Below, piece by piece: positions 33,529 to 44,288 of a DNA stretch of 64,000 nucleotides. Numbering within the stretch: the first letter of the stretch is position 1; every line of letters begins with the position of its first letter. This DNA comes from Mucilaginibacter auburnensis. GTDB taxonomy: Bacteria; Bacteroidota; Bacteroidia; Sphingobacteriales; Sphingobacteriaceae. The stretch is taken from the NCBI RefSeq assembly GCF_002797815.1, contig NZ_PGFJ01000001.1, forward strand, positions 186,001 to 250,000, read 5' to 3'. Position numbers and translations under genes: made by a program. A model generated the notes under the pieces. It was not told the origin of the DNA. It worked only from the letters and a program-made list of their open reading frames with translations, and searched no databases.

Positions 33529-35505
33529 TTAATATTCCAGCAGTGCTTTTATAGCCTCTTCCAACCGCGATTTAGCCAAAAACTGATCTTCCAAACCCTT
33601 GTCCATCGGAACAGGGGTATCCAAACTGGCACAACGCATAACAGGTGCATCTAAATGCTTAAAACATTGTTCGGCAATACATGCCGCCACCTCTGCGCCA
33701 AAGCCGCAGGTAAGGGTATCTTCATGTAACACCAGGGCTCTCCCCGTTTTGTTTACGCTTTCAATTACAGTTGCCTTATCCCATGGTTGCAGGCTGCGCA
33801 GGTCTATCAATTCAATATCCTGATCGGGATGCGCGGCCATATATGTTAAGGCCCAATGCACAGCATAGCCGTAAGTAAGAATAGTAGCCGCCGAACCTTC
33901 TTTCACCACACGCGCTTTTCCTATTTCTACATACGTTTCACCGTCGGGCACCTTGCCCATAAGGTTACGGTACAGGTATTTATGCTCAAAGTACATTACA
34001 GGGTTAGGGTCGGCAATAGCTGCCATTAATAAACCTTTGGCATCATCAGGAAAAGCGGGGTAAACTACTTTTAGTCCCGGTGTTTTAATAAACCAGGCTT
34101 CGTTACTTTGAGAATGGAAGGGGCCTGCTGCGCTACCCGCGCCCGCAGGCATACGTATCACCACATCAACGTTCTGGCCCCAGCGGTAATGGGTTTTGGC
34201 CAAGTGATTAACTATTTGCGTAAAGCCACTGCTTGCAAAATCAGCAAACTGCATTTCAACCAAGGCTTTATAGCCGTTCAGTGCCAATCCCATAGCTGCA
34301 CCTATCACACCCGATTCGCAAAGCGGTGTGTTACGCACATGGTCTTTACCGAACTCTGTTACAAAACCCTCAGTCACTTTAAATACACCACCATATTCGG
34401 CAATGTCTTGCCCCATCAATATCAGGTTATCATACTTTTGCATGCTTTGCTTTAACCCGGCAGATATGGCATCTATATAACGTATTACTTTATTCTTACT
34501 TTCAGCTGCCACCTGCGGCAGATCGCTTTCGCGGTATACATCATTTAACTCTTCAGAAATGTCAGGCTGAACATTGGACTCGGCAAACACTTTTTCAATC
34601 AGCGGCTCTAAACGCGCGGTGATCTCATCGCGCAGATATGGCCCCCATTCGCGACGGAACAGACCTTCAGCAATCAGATACTCTTCAAACAAACGTAACG
34701 GGTCTTTATCCTGCCATTCACTTAGCAACTCCTGCGGGACATACTTGGTACCCGAAGCTTCTTCATGGCCTCGCACGCGAAAAGTCATACACTCAACCAA
34801 AGCCGGTCTGGGCTGCTTACGTATGCTGTTGGCTATTTCGTTTATAGCGTAGTAAACTTCGAGTATATTGTTTCCATCAATACGCCTTCCTTCCATACCA
34901 TAGCCGTTGGCACGGTCAACCAGCCGTTTACAGTTAAATTGTTCGTTAGTTGGGGTAGAAAGCGCGTAGCCATTATTTTCTACCAAAAAAATAACCGGCA
35001 GGTTCCAAACCGAGGCAATGTTGAGTGCTTCATGAAAATCACCTTCGCTGGTGGTACCCTCTCCTACAAAAACAAGTGTGGCGCGGCCATTTTTGTTAAG
35101 TTGGTCTGCCAAAGCTATGCCATTGGCCAGCGTAGGTTGCGGACCGAGGTGTGATATCATGCCCAATATTTTATGTTCTTGTGAGCCAAAATGGAATGAC
35201 CTGTCGCGCCCCTTGGTAAAACCCGAAGGCTTGCCTACCCACTGTGCCAGCAAGCGCTCAAACGGCACATTGCGGGTAGTAAAAACGCCCAGATTACGGT
35301 GCATGGGTAGAATATACTCTTCGGCTTGCATGGCCATAGTTGCCCCCACCGCTATAGCTTCCTGACCTATGCCTGAAAACCACTTGCCTACACGACCTTG
35401 ACGCAGCAACACCAGCATTTTCTCTTCAATTACCCGCGGTAACAACAGCTTACGGTAAATACCAATAAGCGTGTTATTATCCAGATTTTTGCGATCAAAG
35501 TTCAT
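33529..35505 (-). CDS. Fused alpha/beta E1 subunit, 2-oxoacid dehydrogenase
   Basis: A 658-residue thiamine-diphosphate enzyme in which the alpha (about 1-320) and beta (about 335-658) chains of branched-chain or related 2-oxoacid dehydrogenase E1 are joined. The TPP-binding stretch VGEGTTSEGDFHEALN...VENNGYAL is in the alpha part. The beta part has MGQDIAEYGGVFKVTEG and MPAGAGSAAGPFHSQS. The genes for E2 and E3 are not in the window. The frame opens at 35565, but the ATG at 35505 (MNFDRKNL) fits the family. It catalyses the decarboxylating step that acyl-loads lipoyl-E2. Confidence 0.9.
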   Translation of the reverse strand: MNFDRKNLDNNTLIGIYRKLLLPRVIEEKMLVLLRQGRVGKWFSGIGQEAIAVGATMAMQAEEYILPMHRNLGVFTTRNVPFERLLAQWVGKPSGFTKGRDRSFHFGSQEHKILGMISHLGPQPTLANGIALADQLNKNGRATLVFVGEGTTSEGDFHEALNIASVWNLPVIFLVENNGYALSTPTNEQFNCKRLVDRANGYGMEGRRIDGNNILEVYYAINEIANSIRKQPRPALVECMTFRVRGHEEASGTKYVPQELLSEWQDKDPLRLFEEYLIAEGLFRREWGPYLRDEITARLEPLIEKVFAESNVQPDISEELNDVYRESDLPQVAAESKNKVIRYIDAISAGLKQSMQKYDNLILMGQDIAEYGGVFKVTEGFVTEFGKDHVRNTPLCESGVIGAAMGLALNGYKALVEMQFADFASSGFTQIVNHLAKTHYRWGQNVDVVIRMPAGAGSAAGPFHSQSNEAWFIKTPGLKVVYPAFPDDAKGLLMAAIADPNPVMYFEHKYLYRNLMGKVPDGETYVEIGKARVVKEGSAATILTYGYAVHWALTYMAAHPDQDIELIDLRSLQPWDKATVIESVNKTGRALVLHEDTLTCGFGAEVAACIAEQCFKHLDAPVMRCASLDTPVPMDKGLEDQFLAKSRLEEAIKALLEY

Positions 35506-35638
35506 TACGGCCTTGGTTGATGGAACTATAGGTATATGAATAAGCCCATAGTTAACGCGCAGCATAGACGCCGCCTGTTAACTATGGGTTAACAGCAATA
35601 TTAATGAATTTATTAATTAGAAAAGAGATTTTAAGTTA

Positions 35639-35659
35639 AGCCCCTTATTTTGAGGGGCT
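35639..35659 (-). terminator. Weak hairpin at the end of lutB
   Basis: AGCCCCT (35639-35645) and AGGGGCT (35653-35659) pair across the lutB stop codon. The T-run after it on the minus strand is poor (TTAACTTAAAATC), so it may only attenuate transcription into the E1 gene. Confidence 0.35.
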
Positions 35660-37030
35660 ATTCTTTTCTTCCCACTGTTTAGCGAATGATTTTGGAGCTA
35701 CAACAGGCATTTCTTTGTAATGACCCCAGGTCTTTTTGAAAAATGTACGCAGCAGGAAGTTTTTGGTTTTTCCGCTAAAAAAATCTTCGAGCTTACGGCT
35801 CAGCATGCCTTTGGTCCACAATTTCCAACCCAGCTTTTCCTTACCATATACCAGCCCTTCTGTAACAGCATCGCGGCGATTAAGCAGCAGCATCTTATGA
35901 ATATCTATCTTAACCGGGCAAACCTCGGTACACTTGCCACATAAACTGGAAGCATAGCTAAGGTGTTTAAACTCTTTCATTCCCTGTAAGTGCGGCGTAA
36001 TGATAGAGCCAATAGGGCCACTATATGGCGTATTGTATGTGTGTCCACCAATATTTTTATAAACCGGACAAGCATTTAAGCAGGCGCCGCAGCGTATGCA
36101 GTATAAGCCCTGGCGCTGGTCTTTTTGCGCCAACAGATTGGTGCGGCCATTATCCAGCAGTATAACATACATTTCATCCGGCCCGTCCACTTCATTGGCT
36201 TGGCGCGGACCGCTTAAAATGGTATTGTATACGGTTAAATTTTGCCCGGTACCGTGACCGGCCAGCATGGGCCAGAATAAGTCAAGATCTGTTATAGATG
36301 GGATGATCTTTTCAATACCAACTACGGCTATATGTATTTTAGGGAACGTAGTGGTTAAGCGTGCGTTGCCTTCATTTTCGCTGATGGCTATGCTTCCGGT
36401 GTCGGCAATTAAAAAATTACCGCCGGTAATGCCAACATCTGCTCTTAGGTATTTTTCCCGTAGTAACTCGCGGGCTTTAAGGGTAAGCTGCTCGGGTGTA
36501 GCATCGGGAGGTGTACCAAAACGTTCGTGGAACAACTTGGCAATATCCTCCTTTGAAAGGTGCATAGCCGGCGTTACAATATGGTAAGGCCGTTGCCCTA
36601 ACAGCTGAACTATATATTCGCCAAGGTCTGTTTCTATTGATTCAATGTTATTACTCTCCAAAAACTCATTTAAATGAATTTCTTCAGTCGCCATTGATTT
36701 TGATTTAACAATGGTTTTAGCATCCACCCGGCGCAGTATGTTGAGTATTTCTTGGTTGGCTTCCGCAGCATCATTAGCCCATATCACCTTGCCGCCACGC
36801 TTCTGAAAATTAGCTTCAAACTCCGGTAAAACCTTATCCAGATTCTCCATCATTTTCCATTTTAAAACGTGCCCTCGTTTTTTGGCATTATCTATATTGA
36901 TGATACGTGAGAGGCCGCGTGCAACGGCGGTATCATATTTTCCGATATTGTAATTGATAATGCGCCTGTGGTCTGCATCAAAAGCCTTTTGCTCAGCATC
37001 TGTCAAAAATTCTTCGGCAATTGTACTCAT
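35645..37030 (-). CDS. lutB: Lactate utilisation iron-sulfur protein LutB
   Basis: A 461-residue protein of the LutB/YkgF family that works with LutA and LutC to oxidise L-lactate. An N-terminal LUD-type domain (about 40-300) is followed by two 4Fe-4S clusters bound by CIRCGACLNACPVY and SLCGKCTEVCPVKI. The rest of the operon (lutA, lutC) is not next to it, so the partners would lie elsewhere. It ends about 140 bases before the E1 gene, with a weak hairpin at its end. Confidence 0.9.
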   Translation of the reverse strand: MSTIAEEFLTDAEQKAFDADHRRIINYNIGKYDTAVARGLSRIINIDNAKKRGHVLKWKMMENLDKVLPEFEANFQKRGGKVIWANDAAEANQEILNILRRVDAKTIVKSKSMATEEIHLNEFLESNNIESIETDLGEYIVQLLGQRPYHIVTPAMHLSKEDIAKLFHERFGTPPDATPEQLTLKARELLREKYLRADVGITGGNFLIADTGSIAISENEGNARLTTTFPKIHIAVVGIEKIIPSITDLDLFWPMLAGHGTGQNLTVYNTILSGPRQANEVDGPDEMYVILLDNGRTNLLAQKDQRQGLYCIRCGACLNACPVYKNIGGHTYNTPYSGPIGSIITPHLQGMKEFKHLSYASSLCGKCTEVCPVKIDIHKMLLLNRRDAVTEGLVYGKEKLGWKLWTKGMLSRKLEDFFSGKTKNFLLRTFFKKTWGHYKEMPVVAPKSFAKQWEEKNSPSK

Positions 37031-37178
37031 ACTGCTAAGGTAGCTGTTTTAACGGTTATTTGTGCTTTTGCACAGTTGTCAATTTCTATGCAAGCTATTG
37101 TTAAAGTGTTTTTTGTTGTTTAAGTTTGAGTAACTAAGCCCTTAGTCAAATTTATTTAACGCTCAAACCCGTATAGCC

Positions 37179-39941
37179 TTGAAACAGCGCATTATATTTT
37201 TTTTGTGGTGCCTGCCTTTTTTGTTCTCAAAGCTTAGCCATGCTCAACAAGCACCTGTATCGCATTTAAAGGCTTATACATCGGCATTAAGTAATATTCG
37301 CGTGCTTAAACCTATTGAAAAACTCTACCTGCAAACAGACAAGTCTTATTATAACACAGGAGATACAATAAGATTCAAAGCCTATTTACTTAAAGCAGAT
37401 TACCTGGTACCATCAGAAATGAGCGGACTGCTTTATATTGAGCTGGACAACGACCAGGGCAAAAGCGCTAAGCGCATAATGGTGCCTGTTGAAGTGGGGT
37501 TGGCATGGGGAGATATTGCTTTAGACTCCACCGAAATACCCGATGGTAATTATACGCTCAGGGCATATACCAATTGGATGCGCAATTTTGATGACGACTA
37601 TGTTTTTAAAAAGAGCATACGCATAGCGCGATATACAGACAACCCCTTGCTGGTAAAGGCAGCCTTTAAACAAGATGGCAATAAGTTAGAAGCCAAACTT
37701 TTATTTAACCAGATGGACGGCAGACAGCTTGCCTTTAAAGATGTGGAACTGAAGGTAATAAGCGGGCGCAAAAATCTGACGAAAGATAAGTTGATTGCCG
37801 GACCTGATGGTTCGGTGAATTTTAATTCTGACACGCCCGAAGGTTCGGGCAACTTAAGTTTGCAGGCAACTGTAGCCGGCAAAAGTATGCTAAACATTCC
37901 GGTTGCCATTAACCGAACGGATAATACAGACCTGCAGTTTGTGCCAGAGGGCGGGCAATTAGTAGCGGGTATAAGCAGTAAAGTTGGTTTTAAAGCAATA
38001 GGCGAAGATGGTAAGGGTGTAAATGTCAGCGGCAAATTATTTGACAGTAAAGGCAAACAGGTAGCCACTTTTGTTTCGGCGCATGCCGGTATGGGTTGCT
38101 TTGAATTTACACCAGCAGCCTCAGAAACTTATTCAGCCCAAATTGACGGAATCAATAAAGTTTATACCTTACCGCTGTAAAACCATCAGGCATTGTTTTG
38201 GCTGTAAAACAAGCGGGGAGCGACTCGTTACAAATAGCAATTTCTTCAACACCAGATGTTAAGGGCATGTTATACCTTATAGCACATGCAAGGGGTGTTG
38301 TATGCTATGCGCAGTCGTTCAACGCCGCCAACAAGAGCGTTATCGTCGCAAAAAAGCTTTTCCCAACAGGTATTGCACGGTTTAGTCTGCTTAGTGATGC
38401 TTACCTACCGCTTAATGAGCGTGTGGCGTTTATCAATCATCACGATGCTTTAAATATTTCCGTTAAGCCCGATAAATTAAGTTACGGCACGCGAGATAGC
38501 GTTGCTTTACATATTGAGGTAAAAGATAAAAATGGAGATCCGGTTAACGCCAACTTCTCTTTAGCTGTTACCGATGCCGGTCAGGTTAAAAAGGATAGCT
38601 TTGGCGGTAATATATTGAACAACCTATTGCTTACATCTGATCTGAAAGGAAATATAGAGGAACCCGGTTTTTATCTAACGGGCGATAAAGACGCAGAACT
38701 GGATAACTTAATGCTTACCCAGGGATGGGTGGGATATGATTGGAAAGAGGCCTTTAAGCCCAACCTGCCCTTTACTTTTAAGGCTGAAAAAGAATTTTCA
38801 GTAAGCGGCACGGTGGTGAACGCGTTTGGTAAACCCATTCAAAAATCAAACGTGCTGTTGATCTCTAATCGTCCTATTGCTTTTAAAGATACAATTACAG
38901 ATAGTGAGGGCCGTTTCGTTTTCAAGGATATATTTCCGGTTGATACAGCCATTTTTAAACTACAGGCCAGGAACAAAAATAACAAAGAGTTTAATGTGGG
39001 TATTAACATGGATGAAGCGACGCTGCCTGTTTTTAGCCCTGCACCACCAATTGATCCATGGTACCTGAATATTGACAGCTCAGTGCTAAGAAACACCCAA
39101 AGCAAGTTAGCAGAAGCTAAAGCTATATCATCATTCAGGGGCGATGGCAATGTGCTTAAGGAAGTTAACATTAATTCAAAAAGAATTGTGAAAGGCTCAA
39201 GGAATGTGAACGGCCCGGGCGGATCTGACTTTGTAATTAGTGAGGAGGAAATTGATAAAAAGCCGGTTAAAACTACCTTAGAACAACTTTTGGTTGAAAA
39301 ATTTCCCGGATTTACGCCCTTGGGTGGTATGTGGAGTTACAGAATTCCCGGAGGTTCTAAAACTGTCCGATTGTCGTATGTGTGGAAGTTAAAAAAGGTG
39401 CGTTTCATATTTGATGGCATACCTATTGACCGCTTTTTTACACCTACAGGTCCCGGCAGCGACTCACGCTATCATAACATAAAGCCTATTTTGGATTATT
39501 TCACTGCCGAAGATATTGTTGGAATTGAAGTAATGGAAAATACAAAGTATAGTGGCAGTTATCATACTGAATACGCCGGCATGGATGCAGAATACATGCA
39601 GATACCTCCGGATTGTTATGTTTATATTGAAGTGACAACCCGTGCCAAACAAGGCCCTTTTATGAAGGTAACGCCGGGAACTGCTTTGTATAAACCAATG
39701 GCTTTCTCCATAGCGAAACAATTTTACAGTCCGAGATACACAGTTAGCAATAAAACTACTGTATTAGGCACTGATCTTCGTTCTGGGAACCAAACATATT
39801 ACTGACAAGGAAGGCAAGGCTACTGTACATTTCTACAGTGCAGACAGGGCTGCTAAATACAATATAATTATAGAGGCAACCGATCTGGAAGGACAGTTAG
39901 GTTTAGGTACGCAACAACTTATTATAAAACAACAACCGTAA
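37179..39941 (+). pseudogene. MG2/TonB-plug outer-membrane protein, three frameshifts
   Basis: One gene is spread over three frames. Part 1 (37179-38180) has a signal peptide ending SHAQ and an alpha-2-macroglobulin-type MG2 domain (KLYLQTDKSYYNTGDTIRFK). Part 2 (to about 39782) holds a carboxypeptidase-regulatory domain (FSVSGTVVNAFGKPIQKSN) and a TonB-plug-like domain (VRFIFDGIPIDRFF). Part 3 has FWEPN, then ITDKEGKATVHFYSADR to the TAA at 39939. Breaks near 38174, 39782 and 39797 each look like loss of one base from a short run. Such proteins (about 900 residues) occur singly in Bacteroidota and their function is unknown. It may be decay or sequencing error. Confidence 0.78.
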
Positions 39942-39946
39942 TTAAT

Positions 39947-40240
39947 TCATTCATTTAACAATTGTTGCACCAACTGCTCCCATTCCTCATCTAAAGGAAT
40001 ATCGGGGCGGGTAGCTTTGGTCCTGCTGTACCAGTAATCGGCATTCCAGATATCTCCTTCTTTTCGATGCAGGTAAGCGTGAACACGCTGCGCGGCTTTA
40101 TTGTTCAAATGGTCTACTTCTGCATGAGCCCTGTTCCAGTCGCCTTTTCCGTCGTACCAAAGACTTTTTAAAGGCGCAGTAAGGTTATGCGGAGGATTAG
40201 CTTGATCTAATGAGGCCTTAAATTCGGCAAATGTATTCAT
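39947..40240 (-). CDS. Unknown conserved-looking cytoplasmic protein
   Basis: A 97-residue acidic protein with dense aromatic residues (LKSLWYDGKGDWNRAHAEVD, YLHRKEGDIWNADYWYSRTK), suggesting a compact helical fold. I do not recognise a named family. The open frame extends to 40282 but crosses a terminator hairpin; the ATG at 40240 (MNTFAEFKASLDQ) is preferred. It stops five bases after the broken gene to its left. Confidence 0.62.
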   Translation of the reverse strand: MNTFAEFKASLDQANPPHNLTAPLKSLWYDGKGDWNRAHAEVDHLNNKAAQRVHAYLHRKEGDIWNADYWYSRTKATRPDIPLDEEWEQLVQQLLNE

Positions 40241-40246
40241 AATGGA

Positions 40247-40279
40247 AATAAAAAAGCCATCCTGCAAAGGCAGAATGGC
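40247..40279 (-). terminator. Terminator of the M28 peptidase gene
   Basis: Arms GCCATCCTGC (40256-40265) and GCAGAATGGC (40270-40279) pair with one mismatch; on the minus strand the stem is followed by TTTTTTATT. Confidence 0.75.
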
Positions 40280-40300
40280 CAAAGTTTTTATTAATAAGTT

Positions 40301-41869
40301 TTATCGGGTATTCTTACCGTCAACAGCAGGCCGCTTATCGGCGTTAGCCAAGTCCCAAGCTGTAAAGTACACCAGCTGCGCACGTTTTGCTAAAAGCGGG
40401 AAATTGATCTTGCTGATCTCATCTCCCAAACCATGGTAGTCGGCATGTACACCATTGAAGTAAAATATGATTGGAACGCCAAATTTAGCGAAGTTATAGT
40501 GGTCTGAACGGTAGTAAAAACGGTTCGGATCATTTGGGTCATCATATTTATAATCAAGTTTTAATTTAGTGTAAGTATTATTGGCGCTTTCGCCGACTTT
40601 ATGCAGGTCAGAACTCAACATTGACGAACCTATTACATATACAGTGTTAGCAGAATCCGCTTTACCAACATATTCCTCACCAACACGACCAATCATATCA
40701 ATGTTCAAATCGGCAATTGTACTGGCCATCGGCACCACCGGGTGTTCTGAATAATATTCAGATCCTAATAATCCTTTTTCTTCGCCAACATTACCTAAAA
40801 ATAATATGCTTCTGCGCGGGCCTTTACCAGCTTTTTTTGCGGCTGAAAATGCGCGGGCAATCTCCAGCATAGCTGTAGTTCCAGAACCATCATCATCAGC
40901 TCCGTTGTATATACGGTCGCCTTTTGTTCCCTCTGGCAGCATACCTATGTGGTCATAGTGCGCAGATACAACCAGATACTCATCTTTTAATTTAGCGTCT
41001 CTGCCCGGTAAAATACCTACTACGTCAACAGCTTTTACAGGCTTTTCGGTACCAGTATAGATGGTAGAAAAATCAGCTTTTATGGTTTGTGTTTGAGGAG
41101 TGCCACTTTGGTCAATATCCGTTTTCAGTTGCGCAATGGTTTTATTAGTTGGTTGAAGCAATGCGTTAGCCATTGCAGGTGTAATGGTGTAAACAGGCAC
41201 ATCGGTATTCTCTTTCTTCAACACCATGCGCGATCCATTGCTGCGTCTAACAGCGCCGCCCGCAGGGTTTACAGCTAATATCAACGCGGGTTTTTTGCTC
41301 TGAATAAATTGTATTCTACGGCTTCGATCGGTACTCCAGTTTGATGTTTTGTCTGTTCCGGTAACTTTAAAAACGCCGTTATTCACCGGCTCGCCTGTAT
41401 TAATGTATAATACCACTTTGCCGGTAATGTCAGTACCTTTCAGGTCATTGTAAGTATCAGCGCCAATACCGTAGCCAATAAATACGATATCGCTTGAAGT
41501 AACGGTTTTTGTACCAACGCCGCCTGTTGCTGAAAAATCTGTACCAATGGTGTATGTTTTGCCATTAGCCGTTAATGCATTTACGGTAAAGGAAGGCTCA
41601 ACAATTGGCACATCCAGAAAATAAGAGCCGTTTACGGCGGGTTTCAATCCTAAAACCTTAAACTCATTAGCTATATAATTGGCGGCCTTTTCAGCACCCG
41701 GTTTACCTGTTTCCCGACCTTCAAACTCGTCAGACGCAATAATGCTAAGATGTTTTTTGGCCAGTTCGGCACTTACAATTTTTGAATATTTTAAAGCAGT
41801 AGGGTTCTGCTGTGCACACGCGCCGGTAGTAAAGCCGGCAACAACGAGCATTATGAGTGTTTTTTTCAT
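40301..41869 (-). CDS. M28 family zinc aminopeptidase, exported
   Basis: A 522-residue metallopeptidase with a signal peptide (MKKTLIMLVVAGFTTGACA; a cysteine at the end may allow lipidation). A PA-type insert precedes the catalytic domain. Metal ligands are visible as HYDH, GADDDGSG, the catalytic EE in GNVGEEKGLLGSEYY, an Asp in DLNIDMIGR and the last His in YRSDHYNFAKFGVP. It would cleave amino-terminal residues in the periplasm or at the surface. It has its own terminator and is preceded by the terminator of the tatC unit. Confidence 0.9.
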   Translation of the reverse strand: MKKTLIMLVVAGFTTGACAQQNPTALKYSKIVSAELAKKHLSIIASDEFEGRETGKPGAEKAANYIANEFKVLGLKPAVNGSYFLDVPIVEPSFTVNALTANGKTYTIGTDFSATGGVGTKTVTSSDIVFIGYGIGADTYNDLKGTDITGKVVLYINTGEPVNNGVFKVTGTDKTSNWSTDRSRRIQFIQSKKPALILAVNPAGGAVRRSNGSRMVLKKENTDVPVYTITPAMANALLQPTNKTIAQLKTDIDQSGTPQTQTIKADFSTIYTGTEKPVKAVDVVGILPGRDAKLKDEYLVVSAHYDHIGMLPEGTKGDRIYNGADDDGSGTTAMLEIARAFSAAKKAGKGPRRSILFLGNVGEEKGLLGSEYYSEHPVVPMASTIADLNIDMIGRVGEEYVGKADSANTVYVIGSSMLSSDLHKVGESANNTYTKLKLDYKYDDPNDPNRFYYRSDHYNFAKFGVPIIFYFNGVHADYHGLGDEISKINFPLLAKRAQLVYFTAWDLANADKRPAVDGKNTR

Positions 41870-41916
41870 AAATCAGTTAATTAACGCTAAGGTATATGTT
41901 TTGGTATAAAAACAAA

Positions 41917-41946
41917 AACAGCGATGAGGGTTATCTCATCGCTGTT
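41917..41946 (-). terminator. Strong terminator after tatC
   Basis: A perfect 12-base-pair stem, AACAGCGATGAG (41917-41928) with CTCATCGCTGTT (41935-41946), followed on the minus strand by TTTGTTTTTAT. It ends the lipid-synthesis/tatC transcript. Confidence 0.85.
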
Positions 41947-41968
41947 TGATTATAATGTTTTTAACAAG

Positions 41969-42832
41969 TTATGAATTCATCAATTCCTGAGTTTTCTTTT
42001 CTCTGCGCTTTCCTACGCCTGCAGCTACCCAAATACCAACCTCGTAGAGTAAAAGCAGTGGCACCGCTACTACACTCATGGTTATGGCATCGGGCGTTGG
42101 TGTTATAATGGCCGAAATGATCATGATGATCAAAATGGCGTACCTACGCGTCCGGCGCATTAATTGCGCGTTTAATATACCTAAACTTGCAAGCAGGTAA
42201 ATTAAAATAGGCAACTCAAATACAATACCCGAACCCAAGGTTAAAGTGGTAAGTGTTGACATGTAGGAATCTACACGTATTAGCGTTTCAATTTGCTCAC
42301 TTACTTTAAAGCCTATCAAAAACCTGATGGATAGGGGAGCTACGATATAATAGCCGAACAGTACGCCCAACAAAAATAATCCCGAAGCATACAAAACAAA
42401 GCCCGAAGCAGCTTTTCGCTCTTTCTCGTGCAAGGCTGGCTTTATAAATTTCCAAACCTCATATAAAAAATATGGTATGGCGAGTATAAGGCCGGATACA
42501 ATACAGATGTTGATCATTAAGTTAAAGTTGGCACCCAACTCCGTAGCGATCATTTTCTGCTTAAACCCCTCAAAGCACCAACCGTCCATATGAAGAGCTG
42601 TACCCAATTTGCACATCATGCGGTAGGTCCAGAAATCTTTACTCCTGGGTCCCATCACAATGCCATCAATTACAAAATCTGAAAAGTAAAAGGCTAATGT
42701 TGTAAAGATCAACAAAGCAATTACAGACCGTATTAAATGCCAGCGCAAAGCCTCCAGGTGCTCAAAGAATGACATCTCCGCCTCAAGGTTTTTACCCTTA
42801 TCTTTTATAGCATCAACCAGTTTGTTAGCCAT
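41969..42832 (-). CDS. tatC: Twin-arginine translocase subunit TatC
   Basis: A 287-residue polytopic protein with six helices. The conserved N-terminal SFFEHLEALRWHLIRS and the loop before the third helix, ending in FLYEVWKFIKPALHEKER, identify TatC, the signal-peptide receptor of the Tat pathway. It is longer than the minimal form, with an insert after helix 1 (MGPRSKDFWTYRMMCKLG) common in Bacteroidota. It is 14 bases downstream of accC; tatA is not in the window. Confidence 0.93.
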   Translation of the reverse strand: MANKLVDAIKDKGKNLEAEMSFFEHLEALRWHLIRSVIALLIFTTLAFYFSDFVIDGIVMGPRSKDFWTYRMMCKLGTALHMDGWCFEGFKQKMIATELGANFNLMINICIVSGLILAIPYFLYEVWKFIKPALHEKERKAASGFVLYASGLFLLGVLFGYYIVAPLSIRFLIGFKVSEQIETLIRVDSYMSTLTTLTLGSGIVFELPILIYLLASLGILNAQLMRRTRRYAILIIMIISAIITPTPDAITMSVVAVPLLLLYEVGIWVAAGVGKRREKKTQELMNS

Positions 42833-42846
42833 CTGTTTATTCAGGC

Positions 42847-44181
42847 TTAGTATTCAAAGGTTTCCATAAACTTGGTTGTAAAGTTACCCGCACGGAAGTT
42901 AGGGTCTTTTAACAACTTTAAGTGGAATGGAATAGTGGTTTTAATACCTTCAATAACAAACTCACTCAGCGCGCGCTCCATTGTGCTCAAAGCTTCGTCG
43001 CGGGTTTGAGCCACGCAAATCACTTTTGCTATCATGGAATCATAATTGGGCGGAATAGAATAACCGGCGTACACATGCGTATCTACACGTACACCATGAC
43101 CTCCCGGTGAGTGGAAATTGGTGATTCTGCCTGGTGACGGGCGGAAGTTATTATACGGATCTTCGGCGTTGATACGGCACTCAATGGCATGCATTGTTGG
43201 CTCGTAATTTTTACCGGAGATAGGAATACCGGCGGCAACCTTGATCTGCTCTTTTATCAGGTCAAAGTTAATAACCTCTTCGGTAACCGGGTGCTCTACC
43301 TGTATACGGGTGTTCATCTCCATAAAGTAGAAGTTGCGGTCTTTGTCAACCAAAAATTCTACAGTACCTGCACCTTCATATTTAACGGCTTTAGCGCCTT
43401 TAATAGCAGCCTCGCCCATTTTGCGGCGAAGTTTATCAGTCATGAAAGGAGACGGAGCCTCTTCAACCAGTTTTTGGTGACGGCGCTGAATAGAGCAATC
43501 ACGTTCAGACAGGTGGCAAACTTTACCGTATTGATCGCCTACTACCTGTATCTCAATGTGGCGCGGATCTTGAACATATTTTTCAAGGTACATGCCATCG
43601 TTACCGAAAGCTGCGCCTGATTCTGCACGGGCAGAATCCCACGCACCTTCAAACTCTTCATCTTTCCAAACAATTCGCATACCACGGCCACCACCACCGG
43701 CAGTAGCTTTAAGTATAACCGGATAACCGATTTTTTTAGCGATGGATATGCCTTGTTTAACGTCCTGCAATAAGCCTTCAGAACCAGGGATAGTTGGCAC
43801 ACCGGCTTTTTTCATGGTTTCTTTTGCTGATGATTTATCGCCCATGGCGTTGATCTGATCAGCAGTAGCACCTATAAATTTAATACCATAATCAGCACAG
43901 ATGGCAGAGAATTTAGCGTTCTCTGACAAGAAACCATAACCTGGATGGATAGCATCGGCATTGGTTAATTCAGCAGCTGATATAAGGTTGGGGATATTTA
44001 AATAAGAATCTCTGCTTGGCGGCGGACCAATACAAACGGCCTCATCAGCAAACCTAACGTGTAAGCTGTCACGGTCGGCAGTAGAATATACAGCTACGGT
44101 TTTAATACCCATTTCCTTACAGGTGCGAATAATTCGCAGGGCAATTTCGCCACGGTTAGCTATAAGTATTTTTTTAAACAT
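42847..44181 (-). CDS. accC: Biotin carboxylase of acetyl-CoA carboxylase
   Basis: It carboxylates the biotin of AccB using ATP and bicarbonate, the first step of fatty acid synthesis. The ATP-grasp glycine loop [10 protein letters not shown], the N-terminal [13 protein letters not shown] and the active-site [16 protein letters not shown] are intact; the length of 444 residues is usual. It is separated from accB by a palindromic repeat of about 107 bases but reads in the same direction. Confidence 0.96.
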   Translation of the reverse strand: MFKKILIANRGEIALRIIRTCKEMGIKTVAVYSTADRDSLHVRFADEAVCIGPPPSRDSYLNIPNLISAAELTNADAIHPGYGFLSENAKFSAICADYGIKFIGATADQINAMGDKSSAKETMKKAGVPTIPGSEGLLQDVKQGISIAKKIGYPVILKATAGGGGRGMRIVWKDEEFEGAWDSARAESGAAFGNDGMYLEKYVQDPRHIEIQVVGDQYGKVCHLSERDCSIQRRHQKLVEEAPSPFMTDKLRRKMGEAAIKGAKAVKYEGAGTVEFLVDKDRNFYFMEMNTRIQVEHPVTEEVINFDLIKEQIKVAAGIPISGKNYEPTMHAIECRINAEDPYNNFRPSPGRITNFHSPGGHGVRVDTHVYAGYSIPPNYDSMIAKVICVAQTRDEALSTMERALSEFVIEGIKTTIPFHLKLLKDPNFRAGNFTTKFMETFEY

Positions 44182-44288
44182 GGTTAGTTGATTGGTTAAA
44201 CAGTTGATTAGTGATTAGCTCGCTTTGATCGCAATGTGGCCGACTACTGCTGGCATACCAGTCACTAATCAACCAATCACTATTCAAC
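44182..44288. repeat. GATTAGTGATTAGTTG-type palindrome, copy 2
   Basis: The left arm (44182-44218, GTTGATTAGTGATTAG) and the right arm (44261-44288, CACTAATCAACCAATCAC) flank a 42-base loop and fill the accB-accC gap. The units match the copies at 19.5 and 49.8 kb. Confidence 0.75.

Noticed and set aside
34108-34455. 115-codon plus-strand frame within the E1 gene
   Set aside because: Antisense to a conserved enzyme with intact motifs; no independent support.
38198-39805. Second half of the MG2/plug gene as an independent gene
   Set aside because: Its only start is a TTG inside a continuous domain, and one added base joins it to the preceding frame with a sensible protein sequence.
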